Assembly (NCBI GenBank): GCA_029891385.1
Contig: CM057224.1
Location: forward strand, 1,178,001-1,242,000
DNA: 64,000 nt
Source: Erythroxylum novogranatense
Taxonomy: Eukaryota > Streptophyta > Magnoliopsida > Malpighiales > Erythroxylaceae
Direction: 5' to 3'
The notes below the pieces were generated by a model, which was not told the origin of the DNA, did not search any database, and saw only the letters and a program-made list of their open reading frames with translations. Made by a program: the position numbers and the translations under genes. Below, piece by piece: positions 10,069-21,664 of the stretch. How positions within the stretch are numbered: the stretch's first letter is position 1; each line of letters begins with the position of its first letter.

Positions 10069-12719
10069 GCATGAAAAGTAAACTTGGTAGCTTGGAGAAG
10101 TTGAACATGATACCTGAACAGTTCTGCTAAAAATATTAAAAAATTGCAGAAACTTAGATACTGAAATTACTTGGATAGATCTTTGAATCCTAATGCAATT
10201 GGATATACTTAATGTTTTTGTTACTCTATTTTTATTCTATTTTAAGAGTATTCAATCTCTTTAATTAAATAAATAAATATTTATAAAATAGGATACTAAC
10301 ACTAATATAACGGTTCCCCGTCAAACCTTTGCTTTTTATTATAACCAACGTAGGTTTACGTGTTGTGGTCATTTCGATTTACGTGTTGTGGTCTTACAGT
10401 TCTTCTTCCCAATTGCCTGGAAGTTTCGTAGGATGCAACATACTAGTACTGCACATGATAGTACTGCACCGGTTACTATGATATCGTTTTTCTGTTCATC
10501 GTCAACCTGATTACACGATCAAGATTCATAAGAATAATAGGTTATTTGGTAAAGAACTCCACTTAGAACATGTTAAGAAATTTCCTCACAACATTTGACT
10601 AATGAACTTGGTATTAGTTAGTAGATAAAACTAAACTCCACTTAGAACATGCTAAGAAATTTCCTCACAACATTTGACTAATGAACATGGTATTAGTTAG
10701 TAGATAAAACTAAACTCTTTCTTTTTTCAACTTCAAATCTTTGTGGAATTTTTTAATTTTGGTAATTATTCTACGAAAGTGCTTCGTGTGTGTTAGGTTG
10801 AGTCGAGTTTAATTAAAATTTCTTCTAAATTTTATTAAAATATTAAGTTCATATTTATTATGACTTTAAATACATTTAAATTTTAATTCATTATAAAAAT
10901 CTGAAGTCTAATTAAGTTTATATTTTCAAAATTTTCTAATTATATTAATCATAAACAAAGTATTTAATTATTTATCAAACAAAATAATATCCAAATTTTT
11001 GTTTTCAATTAAGGATAACAAATTTTAAAGTGTAAATTAAATAATTTACCTTTTACAACCTTAACAGTTCAGTTTAAAATATTAATTTTGTTAGTATTTT
11101 GATAATTTAACTAAAAGAATCTTTTTCGTTCATAACATACAATCATCCACATAAAAATTAATTATCAACTAAGTATCTATGTGGACTAAAACACCCCACT
11201 CACAACCTCTTTTGTACATTGAGTTAGGTTTTTTATGTTAGGTTTTTTTTCCAAGGTGAAGATTAGTTGGGAATTAATTTTTCATTTGAATGCTTATATG
11301 TTATGAAAAAAAAAACTGCCTCTTTTATAAGTTGGATTAGGTTCTCCTAATATTTCATGTTGTTGAAAATATTCACAGTGACATTTAAAAAAACCCTAAC
11401 TGCCATAGACATATCTAAATATTAGTAAATCACGTAAATCTATGTGCTTATTTATTTTTCGCACTGTTTTTTGATTATTGTGATTGATGGTCCCTAACAT
11501 TTTATTCCACTTGGAAGATTAGTTGGCAATTAATTTTTTATTTAGGCGCTTACATATTGTGAACAAAAAGATTATGTTGGTCAAATCAATAAAATAATAT
11601 TAAAATTAACGTCTTAATATTAGTTGTTAAGGTTATAAAGGTTAGTCACTTAATTTAAAATTTTAAAAGCTTGGATACTGAGTAAAAAAATCTCTAAAAT
11701 TTGGCAATTAAATTATGGTATCCTTCAAATAAAAATGAAACTATTCATAATTCATGAAATAAATAAATAAAACTTAAAATATGATAAAATATAGGTATTA
11801 AAATATTTGTATAAAGATTAATTTTTCCAGAGTTTTTAATAGCAATATTTTCTCCAGCTAAATAAATTATTATTTTCTATGTAATAAATAATTAATCTAA
11901 AAATAAAATATATTTAAAATAAAATATTTCCCAAATGTCTTCCAAAAACTATATTATGTTTAGTTAGTTTAAGTGGACTAAAAATTAACTTACTAAATAA
12001 AATTTTGATCTTCAAATAAAATGTGTTAAAAGACCTTTATAAGCATAAGGTCATATTGAATTTTCAAAATTTTAATTTTATTTAACTCAAATCTATCCCT
12101 CAAAATTTTATTAATTATCTGAAATAAATGAGTTAAATCAATTTATACATATTTATAGCAAAATTAGTTAAGGATTTATAGCATATTCTCAATAATATGA
12201 AAAAAAGAAATGAAAGAAATGAAATCAATGTGGAATAGCCCAACTTAATGCAAGTAAGTAGTCCAGCCTCACTATGTTTGTGAAGGGCTTGAATGATTAT
12301 GATCAATATTGGGCAAAGTCAAGAGCTTTCCTTGAATGGCCTTTGAAAATAAATATCTTCAAACCAAATTGAACCAATCTAATAATCCGATTCAGATCTA
12401 AATTACACATGATTTAGGCTCAACTTAATTTTTATTTTTTGAATCTTTAAACTTAATTGATTAATTTCAAGTCAAGCCAAGTTAGATTTGATCTGCTAAC
12501 TATTTGATCTTTTAATTTTGAGCGATTGAATGTAGATTTTGCTTTCCTTATGTTTTTCTACTCTTTTCAATCCTAATGCCATGGTGAAAATAAGGAAAGA
12601 CTCATATTTTTCTGCTATTGTTTCTTTAAATTGATCAACAGTAACTACAGATATCAGAGGAAATGTGACAGCAGAAGACACAGTGAAAAACATGAAAAAG
12701 CGCTGATTTAAGGTTATGT
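10069..12719. other. AT-rich intergenic region
   Basis: The first 380 bases or so are homologous to the upstream region of DUF1262 copy A. A 79-bp tandem duplication lies at 10555-10712. Two diverged copies of a segment containing GAAGATTAGTTGG occur at about 11250-11310 and 11505-11565. The remainder is AT-rich, with no supported gene. Confidence 0.5.
10555..10712. repeat. 79-bp tandem duplication, two copies
   Basis: Unit AACTCCACTTAGAACATG... starts at 10555 and again at 10634; the copies differ at only about two positions (for example ATGTTAAG versus ATGCTAAG). Confidence 0.85.
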
Positions 12720-13883
12720 CTAAGCTAAAGATTTGATCCCAAACCCCTCATCTTTCTTCTTTGCATCAGGATTGTGCCTGAAAATCCATCTCCAACTCTT
12801 GAAACTTTTCCTGCTCCTTTTAATCCCTCTGTCACCACCCGTGAACCTACAGGAACCACCACTGCCAAAAACACCATCTCCTGGAAAGCTTCCCAATGGA
12901 CCTGCATTATGATCCTGCTGTGTCACAGCATTACCAGCTCTGATGCTACCAAAAGTAGAGTTTGAATCTGACAAAGAAACCATTTTGATTGCAGAAAGTT
13001 CTGGTTGAGACTCTGATGGGAAATCAAACTTCAAGTCAATGAAACCTGAATCATCCATGGTTGTAAAGCTACCCTCTTTCAGTGAAAATACACGTCTAGT
13101 GTTTACTCCTTTTGAAAGGGTTTCAAGCTTGTCAGGCTCCATAACAATTGGTTCCTTCTTTTCACCATCAACCCCACTTCTTCTTGGTTCTAGTTCACTG
13201 AAACCACTTTTCCTGTCAGGATCGAAAAATAGACCTCCATTGACACCAGAACTTCTAGCAGCAGATAGAGAACTTCTAGCCCCTGAAATAGAACTCCTAG
13301 CACCTGAAAATGTTCCATCTTCTGAACCAAAGAACCCACCACCTCTAAAGCTGCATAGAGATCTTGATCTAGACACTCCCATGTAGTCAACAACACACAT
13401 ATCAGTCTTAACTTCACTGGTTTTCTCGCAACTTTTGTCTCTTTTCTTCTTGAACAGCCTCACAATTCTCCAAATCCCATCTCTCCTCTTGATCTCAACA
13501 CAGTTACTGCTACTCCTCTTGAACAACAAAACATCATCTGGTCTCTCTTCAGTTTTGTGCTTGTGATTTGGATTTGGAACTAGCAAGTTCTTCTGATCGT
13601 TCTCTAACAAGAACGAGACACGACCAACACTGCCTACCTCAACATTGCACGAAGTAGAATTGCGATTGGAAGAGATGTCTGAGCAAGAACAAGAAGAGAG
13701 CCTCTGTTCTCCACAATCAGAGCAAACCAGATTCACCAAACGTTCTTTGAGACAGAAAGGACAAATCCCAACTGAGCTTGCTGATGGGTGCTTCTTGCAT
13801 GGAAGATCAGAAGCAGTACTGTAATCCTGATCATAAACCTCATTGCTTCTGTACACCTCCACAGCTTTGCCTCTATCTTTCAT
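12720..13883 (-). CDS. Single-exon protein with DUF740/OCTOPUS-like N-terminal cysteine module
   Basis: 387 residues, no intron needed, ATG at 13883-13881. Residues about 28-72 carry a compact Cys/His cluster (CKKHPSASSVGICPFCLKER, then CSDCGEQRLSSCSCS). The pattern of HPS.S.VGIC..CLKERL resembles the N-terminal region of plant DUF740/UPF0503 proteins such as OCTOPUS, which are plasma-membrane-associated regulators in vascular cells. Downstream are a basic stretch (IWRIVRLFKKKRDKS, about 140-152), Ser/Gly-rich low-complexity repeats (SGARSSISGARSSLSAARSS, about 190-210) and a basic C-terminal patch (RSRKSFKSWRWIFRHNPDAK). No transmembrane helix or signal peptide is evident. The protein is shorter than OCTOPUS, so it may be a related but distinct plant family. 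The frame is open throughout. Confidence 0.8.
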   Translation of the reverse strand: MKDRGKAVEVYRSNEVYDQDYSTASDLPCKKHPSASSVGICPFCLKERLVNLVCSDCGEQRLSSCSCSDISSNRNSTSCNVEVGSVGRVSFLLENDQKNLLVPNPNHKHKTEERPDDVLLFKRSSSNCVEIKRRDGIWRIVRLFKKKRDKSCEKTSEVKTDMCVVDYMGVSRSRSLCSFRGGGFFGSEDGTFSGARSSISGARSSLSAARSSGVNGGLFFDPDRKSGFSELEPRRSGVDGEKKEPIVMEPDKLETLSKGVNTRRVFSLKEGSFTTMDDSGFIDLKFDFPSESQPELSAIKMVSLSDSNSTFGSIRAGNAVTQQDHNAGPLGSFPGDGVFGSGGSCRFTGGDRGIKRSRKSFKSWRWIFRHNPDAKKKDEGFGIKSLA

Positions 13884-15335
13884 GGCTACAGCTCCAGTCT
13901 TCCTCGAGTAGAAACTTGAAAATTTTTGGTTTTACTCGGCCTTTTCAAGAACTAAAAATAGCAGAATAGTGAGGATCATGAACATAATTCCACCACTACA
14001 AGTAAAGGGAACAAGGTGGCTGAGTTGTCTAGAACTGAGACCAAAAAAGAACCTAAAAGAGGTAGAGACAGAGAGGGACAGTAAGATTGGAACTGCAAGA
14101 CTTTACGACTTAACGTAACCAAAGAGACTTGTGACATTTTTAGAGTCATAGATCAGATACATAGGCATTGATTGAGAAGCGTCAACTTTACATTTTCTTG
14201 CTACTGTACCACAGGAGAAAAAGATTGATGAAGAAAAACAAAAACAAAAGCACAATACTTGCAGGTATAATTGTGTAGGGAAGTGAATGGAACAGCAAAT
14301 TGAGTAAAGTAGTGACCAAAATTCCTCCCTTTTTACACTTAAAACCCCATCAAAATTATTCTAAGTGTCTAATATTTTAAGATAAAGATTGAATCTTTTC
14401 ATATTTACAATACAAAGGAAAAACTCCTAAATTGTGTCAGAAAATACACCGGCAAATTGTTAAAAATTAGAAACAACTCTATGTCAGGTAGTATTAAGGT
14501 TACGTAATTTTAATTTTCTTAAACTCCTTAATCTCACTGAATTGTTATTGTCGTTTATAATTCACAATCTAAAACTTTTATTAAATTATAATCATTTTTA
14601 CACTACAAACCCTATTAAAATTATTCCAATTGTCTATAATATTTCAAAATAAAGAATGAATCTTTTACATTTGTAACTGTAAAATTAGTTTTTAAAAACC
14701 CAGACAAAAAAGTCTAAATTTATGTGGAAATCATCCATTAAATTTTTTTGCAAATATTTTTAATTTTAAGTGAAGACTTTAATATGAAATTTATTATAAT
14801 TTTGGTAATATTTATAACAATTTTAATTGTATTATAATCACCTATAATTATAATATAATTCATAATTCACAATTTAAGACTTTGATTAGATGCTCTACAT
14901 TCTTTTTTGTTGTCCATCATAGTTAAAGGACAAGTAGTCTCCCACATCCTTTATATTATGTCTTTTGCTTTAAGAATCCTGACCACGCATCCAGACAGGA
15001 CCATCGCAATGGGTCTGACTTTTTGATGAGATGTATTTGACGGTTCTGATATGGCTGGCTCCATTGGCAATCATATTGATGAGGGGTATGATTAAAGAAT
15101 ATTTTTAAGGGCATGCTTCAAGCAATCAAAAGACTTTATTTTTGCCTCTTTCTTTGAGCCTCCAAAAGTCTACAGAGGAACTACAACTAGGATTGATGTC
15201 TTGCAATGTGCTGCAGTCTTTCAATACAGAAGTTGCATTCTGCTTTAACGTGTCGTGGTGGACTTACCAAATTTCACCTTCTGTCTTTTCCATGTGTCAA
15301 AAATTATGAGTACAAATAATAATTTAGTCCGACTC
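13884..15335. other. Upstream region and AT-rich spacer
   Basis: 13884-14120 is likely 5' UTR and promoter of the minus-strand gene. 14331-14590 and 14592-14890 form a diverged direct repeat of about 260 bp. 14900-15335 shows no gene. Confidence 0.5.
14331..14890. repeat. Diverged direct repeat, about 260-bp unit, two copies
   Basis: The segment with AAAATTATTCTAAGTGTCTA (14355 region) recurs as AAAATTATTCCAATTGTCTA (14617 region). Downstream words (ATAATTCACAATCTAAAAC and ATAATTCACAATTTAAGAC) recur in the same order, indicating an old tandem duplication. Confidence 0.6.
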
Positions 15336-15348
15336 AATTTTGAGTCAA

Positions 15349-15626
15349 TTTTTTTTTTTTATTCGACGAAACTGTATAGGTGGATCAAGTGGGTACACCT
15401 TTCTGAGGATCTAATTGGCATACCAAGCGGGCACACCTCTCCTAGGATCCAACTGACGCACCACCCCACAGGCGGGCCAAGCAAACGCACCTCATCATTG
15501 AGGGCCCAACTAGTTCTCCATCTACAGGTAAAACCCCGGCGGCCTCAAGCTCTTACATGAAGGGCTAGCATGGAATCGAACCTGGGACCTAACCAAAGTC
15601 AAGCCCCACTCTCACCCATCAAGATT
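15349..15626 (-). mobile_element. tRNA-derived SINE, family 2, with perfect 13-bp target duplication
   Basis: AATTTTGAGTCAA occurs exactly at 15336-15348 and 15627-15639. Between them, read on the minus strand, are a GC-rich body with a B-box-like sequence AGGTCCCAGGTTCGATTCC near the 5' end and a poly(A) tail (T-run 15349-15360 on the plus strand). Size, internal promoter-like box, tail and duplication are all diagnostic of a SINE. Its GC-rich body contrasts with the AT-rich surroundings. Confidence 0.85.
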
Positions 15627-15744
15627 AATTTTGAGTCAAACTCGAACTTGAATTAAATCAAAGTTATAATACATTTGGATCTAATCCAACTTATTGATGC
15701 TTAACTATAACATTCTTATGTTGGTCTGCCAAATATTAACTAAC

Positions 15745-15870
15745 AGGGTCAATTGAAACAAGGTCCTAGGTTCGACTCTTGGTAACAGGAGACAGTGGAC
15801 CGCTCTGTTAAGGGGCTGACCAAGATTATACCGTGATTCAATCCTCCAGCGATAGTCGGGCCTGCGATTG
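15745..15870 (+). mobile_element. Probable SINE-like fragment
   Basis: Contains GTCCTAGGTTCGACTCTTGG (B-box-like) followed by a GC-rich body ending near GGGGGCCCTTGGGGTTGG. No poly(A) tail or target duplication was found, so it may be a truncated SINE or another tRNA-related repeat. Confidence 0.45.
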
Positions 15871-17632
15871 GGGGCCCTTGGGGTTGGAAATTCAATCTTT
15901 TTGGAACAAGAATTAAGTTTGTTCTATGATCTAAAAATAGTATTTGGATGTAGGTGCAAGAGAGTCATGCATTCCAAAAAACAAATTGGATGGAATGAAG
16001 GAGATTTTGGAAATGAGATTCTTAAAATCAAAGAGCTTTGGTATTGGTATCGAATTCACTACACAATTTGAAAGAGAACTTCAATTCTAATCCAATTTTC
16101 AAGTCAAATTTAGATCTAATTAGAGTTACTGTCATGCTAACTTTGAAACTCTTATGATGGTGTACCAAATGTTCATGTATTACTATGCCTTACTAGTAAC
16201 AAATGTTAACCATAGAATTATGTTTATTATAGTATCTAAGATAGTAATTTCATATCAAAAAGAGAATTACATATAAAGATACGATTTATAACTGCTTTTT
16301 TTACTTTTAAGATAAGATATGATATCTTAATTATATATAAACTCATTTGAATACGGTATAATTTTTTCCTCAAATCTCCCCCAAATCTTTAGTATCGGTA
16401 AAATTCATAATCGTTATCTTCTAAGTGCACACTCCAGGTGACTGTTTAATACCAATACCAAAGAAGAGAAAGGGAAATGCCGAACTCGCTACAGAATTCG
16501 AGAGAGGACTTCGATGGTGATGAATGACAGATTTAGAAGAAGACCACGGCAAATAGGTAAAAATAAGTTGAGAAATAATGGTAAAGCTAGCACGCCAAAG
16601 GCATGCATAAACACCACGCATCATTGGTTAGAACACAAACATTTGTCTTTTAAGGAAATGTTGTGGTTCTATTTTAATGCATCCTAGGTGTTTTTTTCTC
16701 ATACATAATCATGATTATGTTCCTTTGTCTTTTTTCACGTTAATGCTCATAATTAATGATCATAAATATATATATGTAGAGAGAGAGAGAGAGAGGACAT
16801 ACCATGATGATTTAACTAGCTTTCTTCGCTCAAGTCATTAGACCAGCAACAGTTCTTAATCTTATAGATTTGATAATGATTAAGGTGTAAGTCATTAGAT
16901 AAACATTATTATCTTTGTCTTAACGTGTTTTAGGTTCAAAATGACAAGAAAACTGACCTCTAATGGTCAAGAATGGGCTTGCATGAATTAAAGAGAATAA
17001 TTTCCAACTTTGCATGTTTTGAATTTGTTGTTGGCAATGCTGTAATGGGTAATAATGTGATTGAAAGTCCATCTTTTTCAAGGAAAAGTCAAAAAGTTTG
17101 TTCTAATTCTTATGGTTTTATCAAAATTTAAGTTAAATTTTAATATTCTAAAGTGTTATAATTTTTAATTTTATTAAAATCATTCTAAACCTTATGTTAA
17201 AAAATAATGACAAAAATACATAATACAAATAAAATATATAGACTAATCGAATAATACTAATATGACGACTCAACTTGGTTTTAAGATTGATTCAAACTTA
17301 TTAAATCTGATTTATACTAATTCAAAATAAGCTCAGGTTAATAGATTAAGTTACTTCGAATTAGGTTTGATAAGTCCAGCTTGGGTTTAATAAGAATTTT
17401 ATTGAATTACTACGTAAGCATCATTTGACATATCATGTGTCTTTTAGTTACGTTTTCAACAAAATTAAAGAAAATAGATTTTTCTAAGAAATTGAAATTT
17501 AAAACATTTCTTTGTTTTAAGAATAAGTTAAAACACAAAGAAATCTCATTTTTTGTTCTTCATCTTCTGATTTTCCAATGAGAATATTTTTGTTTTAGCT
17601 AATTCATACAATTCAGTTTCTCATGCACTTGA
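15871..17632. repeat. AT-rich intergenic with (AG)n microsatellite at 16778-16795
   Basis: No gene supported. An (AG)9 tract lies at 16778-16795, after a short TA run. A short phrase at about 16050-16085 (CGAATTCACTACACAATTTG) recurs diverged at about 16480-16515. The rest is AT-rich. Confidence 0.55.
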
Positions 17633-18086
17633 TGTTAAAGTGTCCCATATTAACTAAACATGAAAATGTTAAAGAGTTTATAAGTGGTAAGGGTTAACTA
17701 TCCAAACAACTAGTTTTAGTTATTTGGACAATAGTTGATCCAAGCTCAATTCTTATAAGTGGACTATACACTCTGCTATATTAAAAAAATTCAATATGGT
17801 ATCAGAGCAGGTTTGATCCGGATTATTAATTTTCCAATTATTCGTCTGGATGTCCAGTCTCAGCGGCTGATCCTGTTACCACTGTGTATATTTCAAATGA
17901 CAACTAGATGTCCAGTCCTAGTTGCACTTGAGGGGAAGTGTTAGAGTGTCCCATATTGACTAAACATGAAAATGTTAAAGGGTTTATAAGTGATAAGGGT
18001 TAACTATTTATTTGAACAATAGTTGACTCAAGCCTAATTCTTGTAAGTGGATTCTACACTCTGCCTATATTAAAAAATTTAATGAT
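17633..18086 (+). mobile_element. TRIM-like mini LTR retrotransposon, about 450 bp
   Basis: Two direct repeats of about 150-165 bp (17633-17795 and 17939-18086; both with AGTGTCCCATATT near the start and TATATTAAAAAA near the end) flank about 143 bp. Directly after the first repeat is TGGTATCAGAGC (17797-17808), a tRNA-Met primer-binding site. Directly before the second is the purine tract TTGAGGGGAAG. This is the layout of a terminal-repeat retrotransposon in miniature, with no coding capacity. The LTRs differ at many positions, so it is old; I found no target duplication. Confidence 0.75.
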
Positions 18087-18087
18087 A

Positions 18088-18335
18088 GGCTTCTTCCTCC
18101 AAGATTGGACTAAGACCCTTGTCAAGAAAAGCTACAAATCTATTCTCAGTCCATATTAGCAGCTGCTGATGATAATTGTCAGAGACAGAAATGGCATCAG
18201 AATGTTGAAGTTGCTGATGAAGTTCAAATAAGTATGATCACAAGCAGTAGATAGCAAAATCCACAATTTTAAGCTTAACACAGAAACTATTCTTAAGAGG
18301 AATAGTACCAATCTGCAGAATTCTGATGAACAGAT
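18088..18335 (+). repeat. Left half of a dispersed segment split by the Copia element
   Basis: Aligns by eye with 48822-49050: shared words include TATTCTCAGTCCAT/TATTTTCAGTCCAT and GAGACAGAAAT. The segment ends at the Copia target site CAGAT (18331-18335) and continues after the element at 27586. Its identity is unknown; all frames are interrupted here. Confidence 0.6.
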
Positions 18336-20210
18336 TGTTGGAATTATGCCCATGACCCAATCGTTATGTAATAGAATTGAACAATTTAGTTTTGTGATTA
18401 TTAATTTTGATTAATAACATGGCAAATGATTTTATTATCATATTACGTTTATTGTTTATGATAAGTCCTTGATTAAATTTATACACTTTCCATCATAATG
18501 GAGATTATGATAATGAGAGTCAAGTCTTTAGGATTTAATCTAAAATGTTCTTGATCATAGGATCATCAAACAAGGACTTTTATGATCCGGTTAGATCAAT
18601 ATATATGTAATAGTATCTATTGGATAGATATTAGTAGATCTCATTTACTAAGTTACATATATAGATGATGCATATGGAGATATGATCATTGAATGACCAA
18701 ACCGAGAATTCCCAATGGTTACTATTACCTATGAACTGTCAAGTGGGATATTCTCATAAGGATTTAAATGTATATTTTTCCTTTGACCTGAGATCATCAT
18801 AGTAATCAATAGGTCACTTATTATATTTTGATGTCGGACACCTAGTGTGTAAAAATGCTAGTTGAATGATCATTGGATATAATTAAGTATCTATCTGATT
18901 AGTGGTGAGTCAAGATGGGATCCATCAACTCTAGGTAATGAGTTTGAACTCTATGTTGTCATTGATATTAATGATTGTTTCAAGACCTTGGCCAGGGCAA
19001 TTGAATGAGTGAGGAAAAGGAGTTTTTCTAAGTCATTCACCAATCATTAATGATCGACATGTAACATAGTTGGTTATCTAATAAGGTTTGACAGTTAAAC
19101 CATACCTTAGGATAATCCGGAGTTGTAATGATGGAAGGTAATTATACATTATCCTTAACCAGGTTCTATCTTAGTAAAGTTGTTATTTCACACTATCCGG
19201 TCGTTGAGGAGTGTTGCTAGACGCCAACCTTGATTAGTAATTAATTAGATTAATTACTACCGGCTTAGTGATGAACCTATGTGGTCACACACTTACGAGT
19301 GTAATATTTCCCGTTTATGATTATTTAATTTATTATAAGATAATTTATTAAATAATCTATATATATATTATTATATTTTTGCTATACGAGAAAATATAAT
19401 TAATATTAGAAATTCTCTTGTACAAAATAAATGAATAAAATAAAATAGTTTTATTTTATTTCATTTTAGAAATAATAATAAAATAAAATAGTTTTATTTT
19501 ATTTTATTTTATAATAATTATTAAATAAAATGATGGTAGCTTTGTTTTCGGTTATACCTTTAAAACCGAAAGACAAAATGTTATGATAAAGGTGGGAGTT
19601 TTTCAAGTTTTAAATAGTAACGTTATATGACTTGAAAAATAAGAGAGTTTTTTTATATATCTTTGTTTTGAGTATACGGGAAACATGTGCAGGGAAGGAA
19701 AAAAAAAGGAGTTGGCTTGATAGTTGTGCCAAAACAAAATGAAACGATGTGATTGTTTGGTTTTAAGTTATGTGAAACGTTAATAACTTAAAAAAGAGGA
19801 ATATAGTGTGGTGAGGCTTTTATGTTCTTTGAACTACGAGAAATAGAAGTTGAACGTTGTTTTTGTTTTTGGTGTACGAAAACGCAGACAAGAAAAACTC
19901 TTATATTTTCTTTCAATCTTTTCAATTCTGTTAGTGAAAATAAACAAGAGATAAGGAGAGAGAAATTGTTTTCTCCATATTTGAAGAAAGAGTTCTTCAA
20001 ATCAACCAAAGCCATATCAAGTGTTGAAAGCGGGATATATTATTCGGTGTGGAAAACATAGAGGCTTCGTATTTTCGAAGTTACGAATCGAATAATCATC
20101 ACTTTCCAGGTATTTATCGTATACTTATTCTTATTATTAATATGTTGTTAAACGCAATAGATAGCATATGATTGCAAAATTTTAATTTTTGCTGTGCTTG
20201 CGATCCTTCA
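18336..20210 (+). repeat. 5' LTR of the 9.25-kb Copia element
   Basis: 1875 bp, TG...CA termini. Contains an A/T-only stretch with near-tandem AAATAAAATAGTTTTATTTT words (about 19436-19515). Short ORFs of 75-79 codons occur in both LTRs but are not credible genes. Confidence 0.92.
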
Positions 20211-20211
20211 A

Positions 20212-20225
20212 TTGGTATCAAAGCC
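20212..20225 (+). other. Primer-binding site of the Copia element (tRNA-Met type)
   Basis: TTGGTATCAAAGCC directly downstream of the 5' LTR. The canonical plant site is TGGTATCAGAGC; one mismatch (A for G) is present. Confidence 0.8.
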
Positions 20226-21664
20226 AGATTTGCGTTTGTATCATACTTAACAAAGACTTTTGTATATACGATTGTGTTCTTTGTGCCAAGACTGGAAAGT
20301 TGTTGATTTTAAATACATGACGCCGTCTTCCGTTTTTGTTGAAATTGGTTTCAACGAAACCGAAACACGTCTTGTAAGTATATAATTAATTTTCTCAGTT
20401 TTCGTTGCAACAATGAAAATGAAGCATTAGTAGTGCATGCGTCATCTTTAGCCGGAATAAATGCTGAATGTGCATCACTGTACAAAAACGTGGACAAGTG
20501 TTTGTCCATAAGAATGTGGATGCATTAAATGCAGGTTTTGTACAATGGTTAATGCCTAGATATACACTGTAATGCATGTGTTATATGCATGGTGTATTTG
20601 TGACAGATGCTGTACGAATTTTTTAAGCATTGGACAAATGGTGTTAAGCACAGTAAAAACATTAAATGCTCCAATGGTTGTTGTACGTTTAACAGTTTTT
20701 ACTTAAATGCGTTAAAATAGATATTACATGTATGCTTTAGCATGGAAGTAAAGGCATCAAATTTCTTTGTTCTTGTGTTGGCCCACTCATTTACTGCATC
20801 TGTACACGTTTACAAAGAAGATAATTGAGTGGGGTTATAAAAATCATTAGATGCATGTAATAGCTATGGTGGGACTTCTTTATCCATAAAAGAACTGAGC
20901 AATAGACGATGAATGTATGCACGGCTAATGCAAAGAATTAAAATAAAACAAAAACAGTTTTTGGTTAAAAGCTTTGGATAGATTTTGTGCAACTGAAAAC
21001 GTTTTAAAAGCATTTGATTTAAAAGTTTGTTTTATCAAATGTTGGGTGCACAGTAAATCTGTTAAATATAATTAGAATAGCATGGTGTTAAATGTTATTT
21101 AAAAAAATGATGATATGATCATTAATGTTATTAAAATTGTTTTAATAACATAAAATCTTGACCCTTTAAAATTATAAAATTTATTTTGATATAATATATG
21201 ATATTTTATCAAAAGAAATTTTCCACCCAAATAGATAATAATATTTATTTTGTTTACAAGGAATGACACGATAACCAGGTAACTTGTAGTTCAGGAATAA
21301 ATAATATTTTCTATTGCATATGATGCATGTGTGAGGAAAAATTATTTAATTTTATATTTTGGCCTAGACTACTTAGGGAATATAGAATTAATTAATTCTC
21401 CGTCACTTGGATGGATAAATTAAATTATACAAATAAGAACGACCTGACAACCAGGGGACTATTTAGTATTTAGCCTACTATAACATTTTATATGATAAAA
21501 TAGGCAATTTATCACTCTTTTAATTATGCATGAGTAACGACTTGACAACCAAGGGGCTCATTCATGTTTTAAAGATGTTATATCATTTAGATAAAAGTCC
21601 ATGTCTAATGATATATGACTCTGTTCTTATTTTTGGTATTTTCTCTTTTATTAGATTTCTCAAA
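20226..21664. other. Leader of the Copia element, non-coding
   Basis: About 1.4 kb between the primer-binding site and gag. No domain is seen. Unusually long but within the element. Confidence 0.6.

Noticed and set aside
13039..13386. Plus-strand ORF opposite the DUF740-like gene
   Set aside because: Antisense shadow of the Ser/Gly-rich coding region.
15520..15600. tRNA gene suggested by GGTTCGA-type boxes (also 3107, 15765, 60938)
   Set aside because: No cloverleaf can be drawn around them; the contexts, poly(A) tails and target duplications point to SINEs.
19788..20061. ORFs of 75-79 codons in the Copia LTRs, repeated at 27163-27436
   Set aside because: They occur in both LTRs on opposite strands with no similarity to known proteins; chance frames in non-coding LTR.
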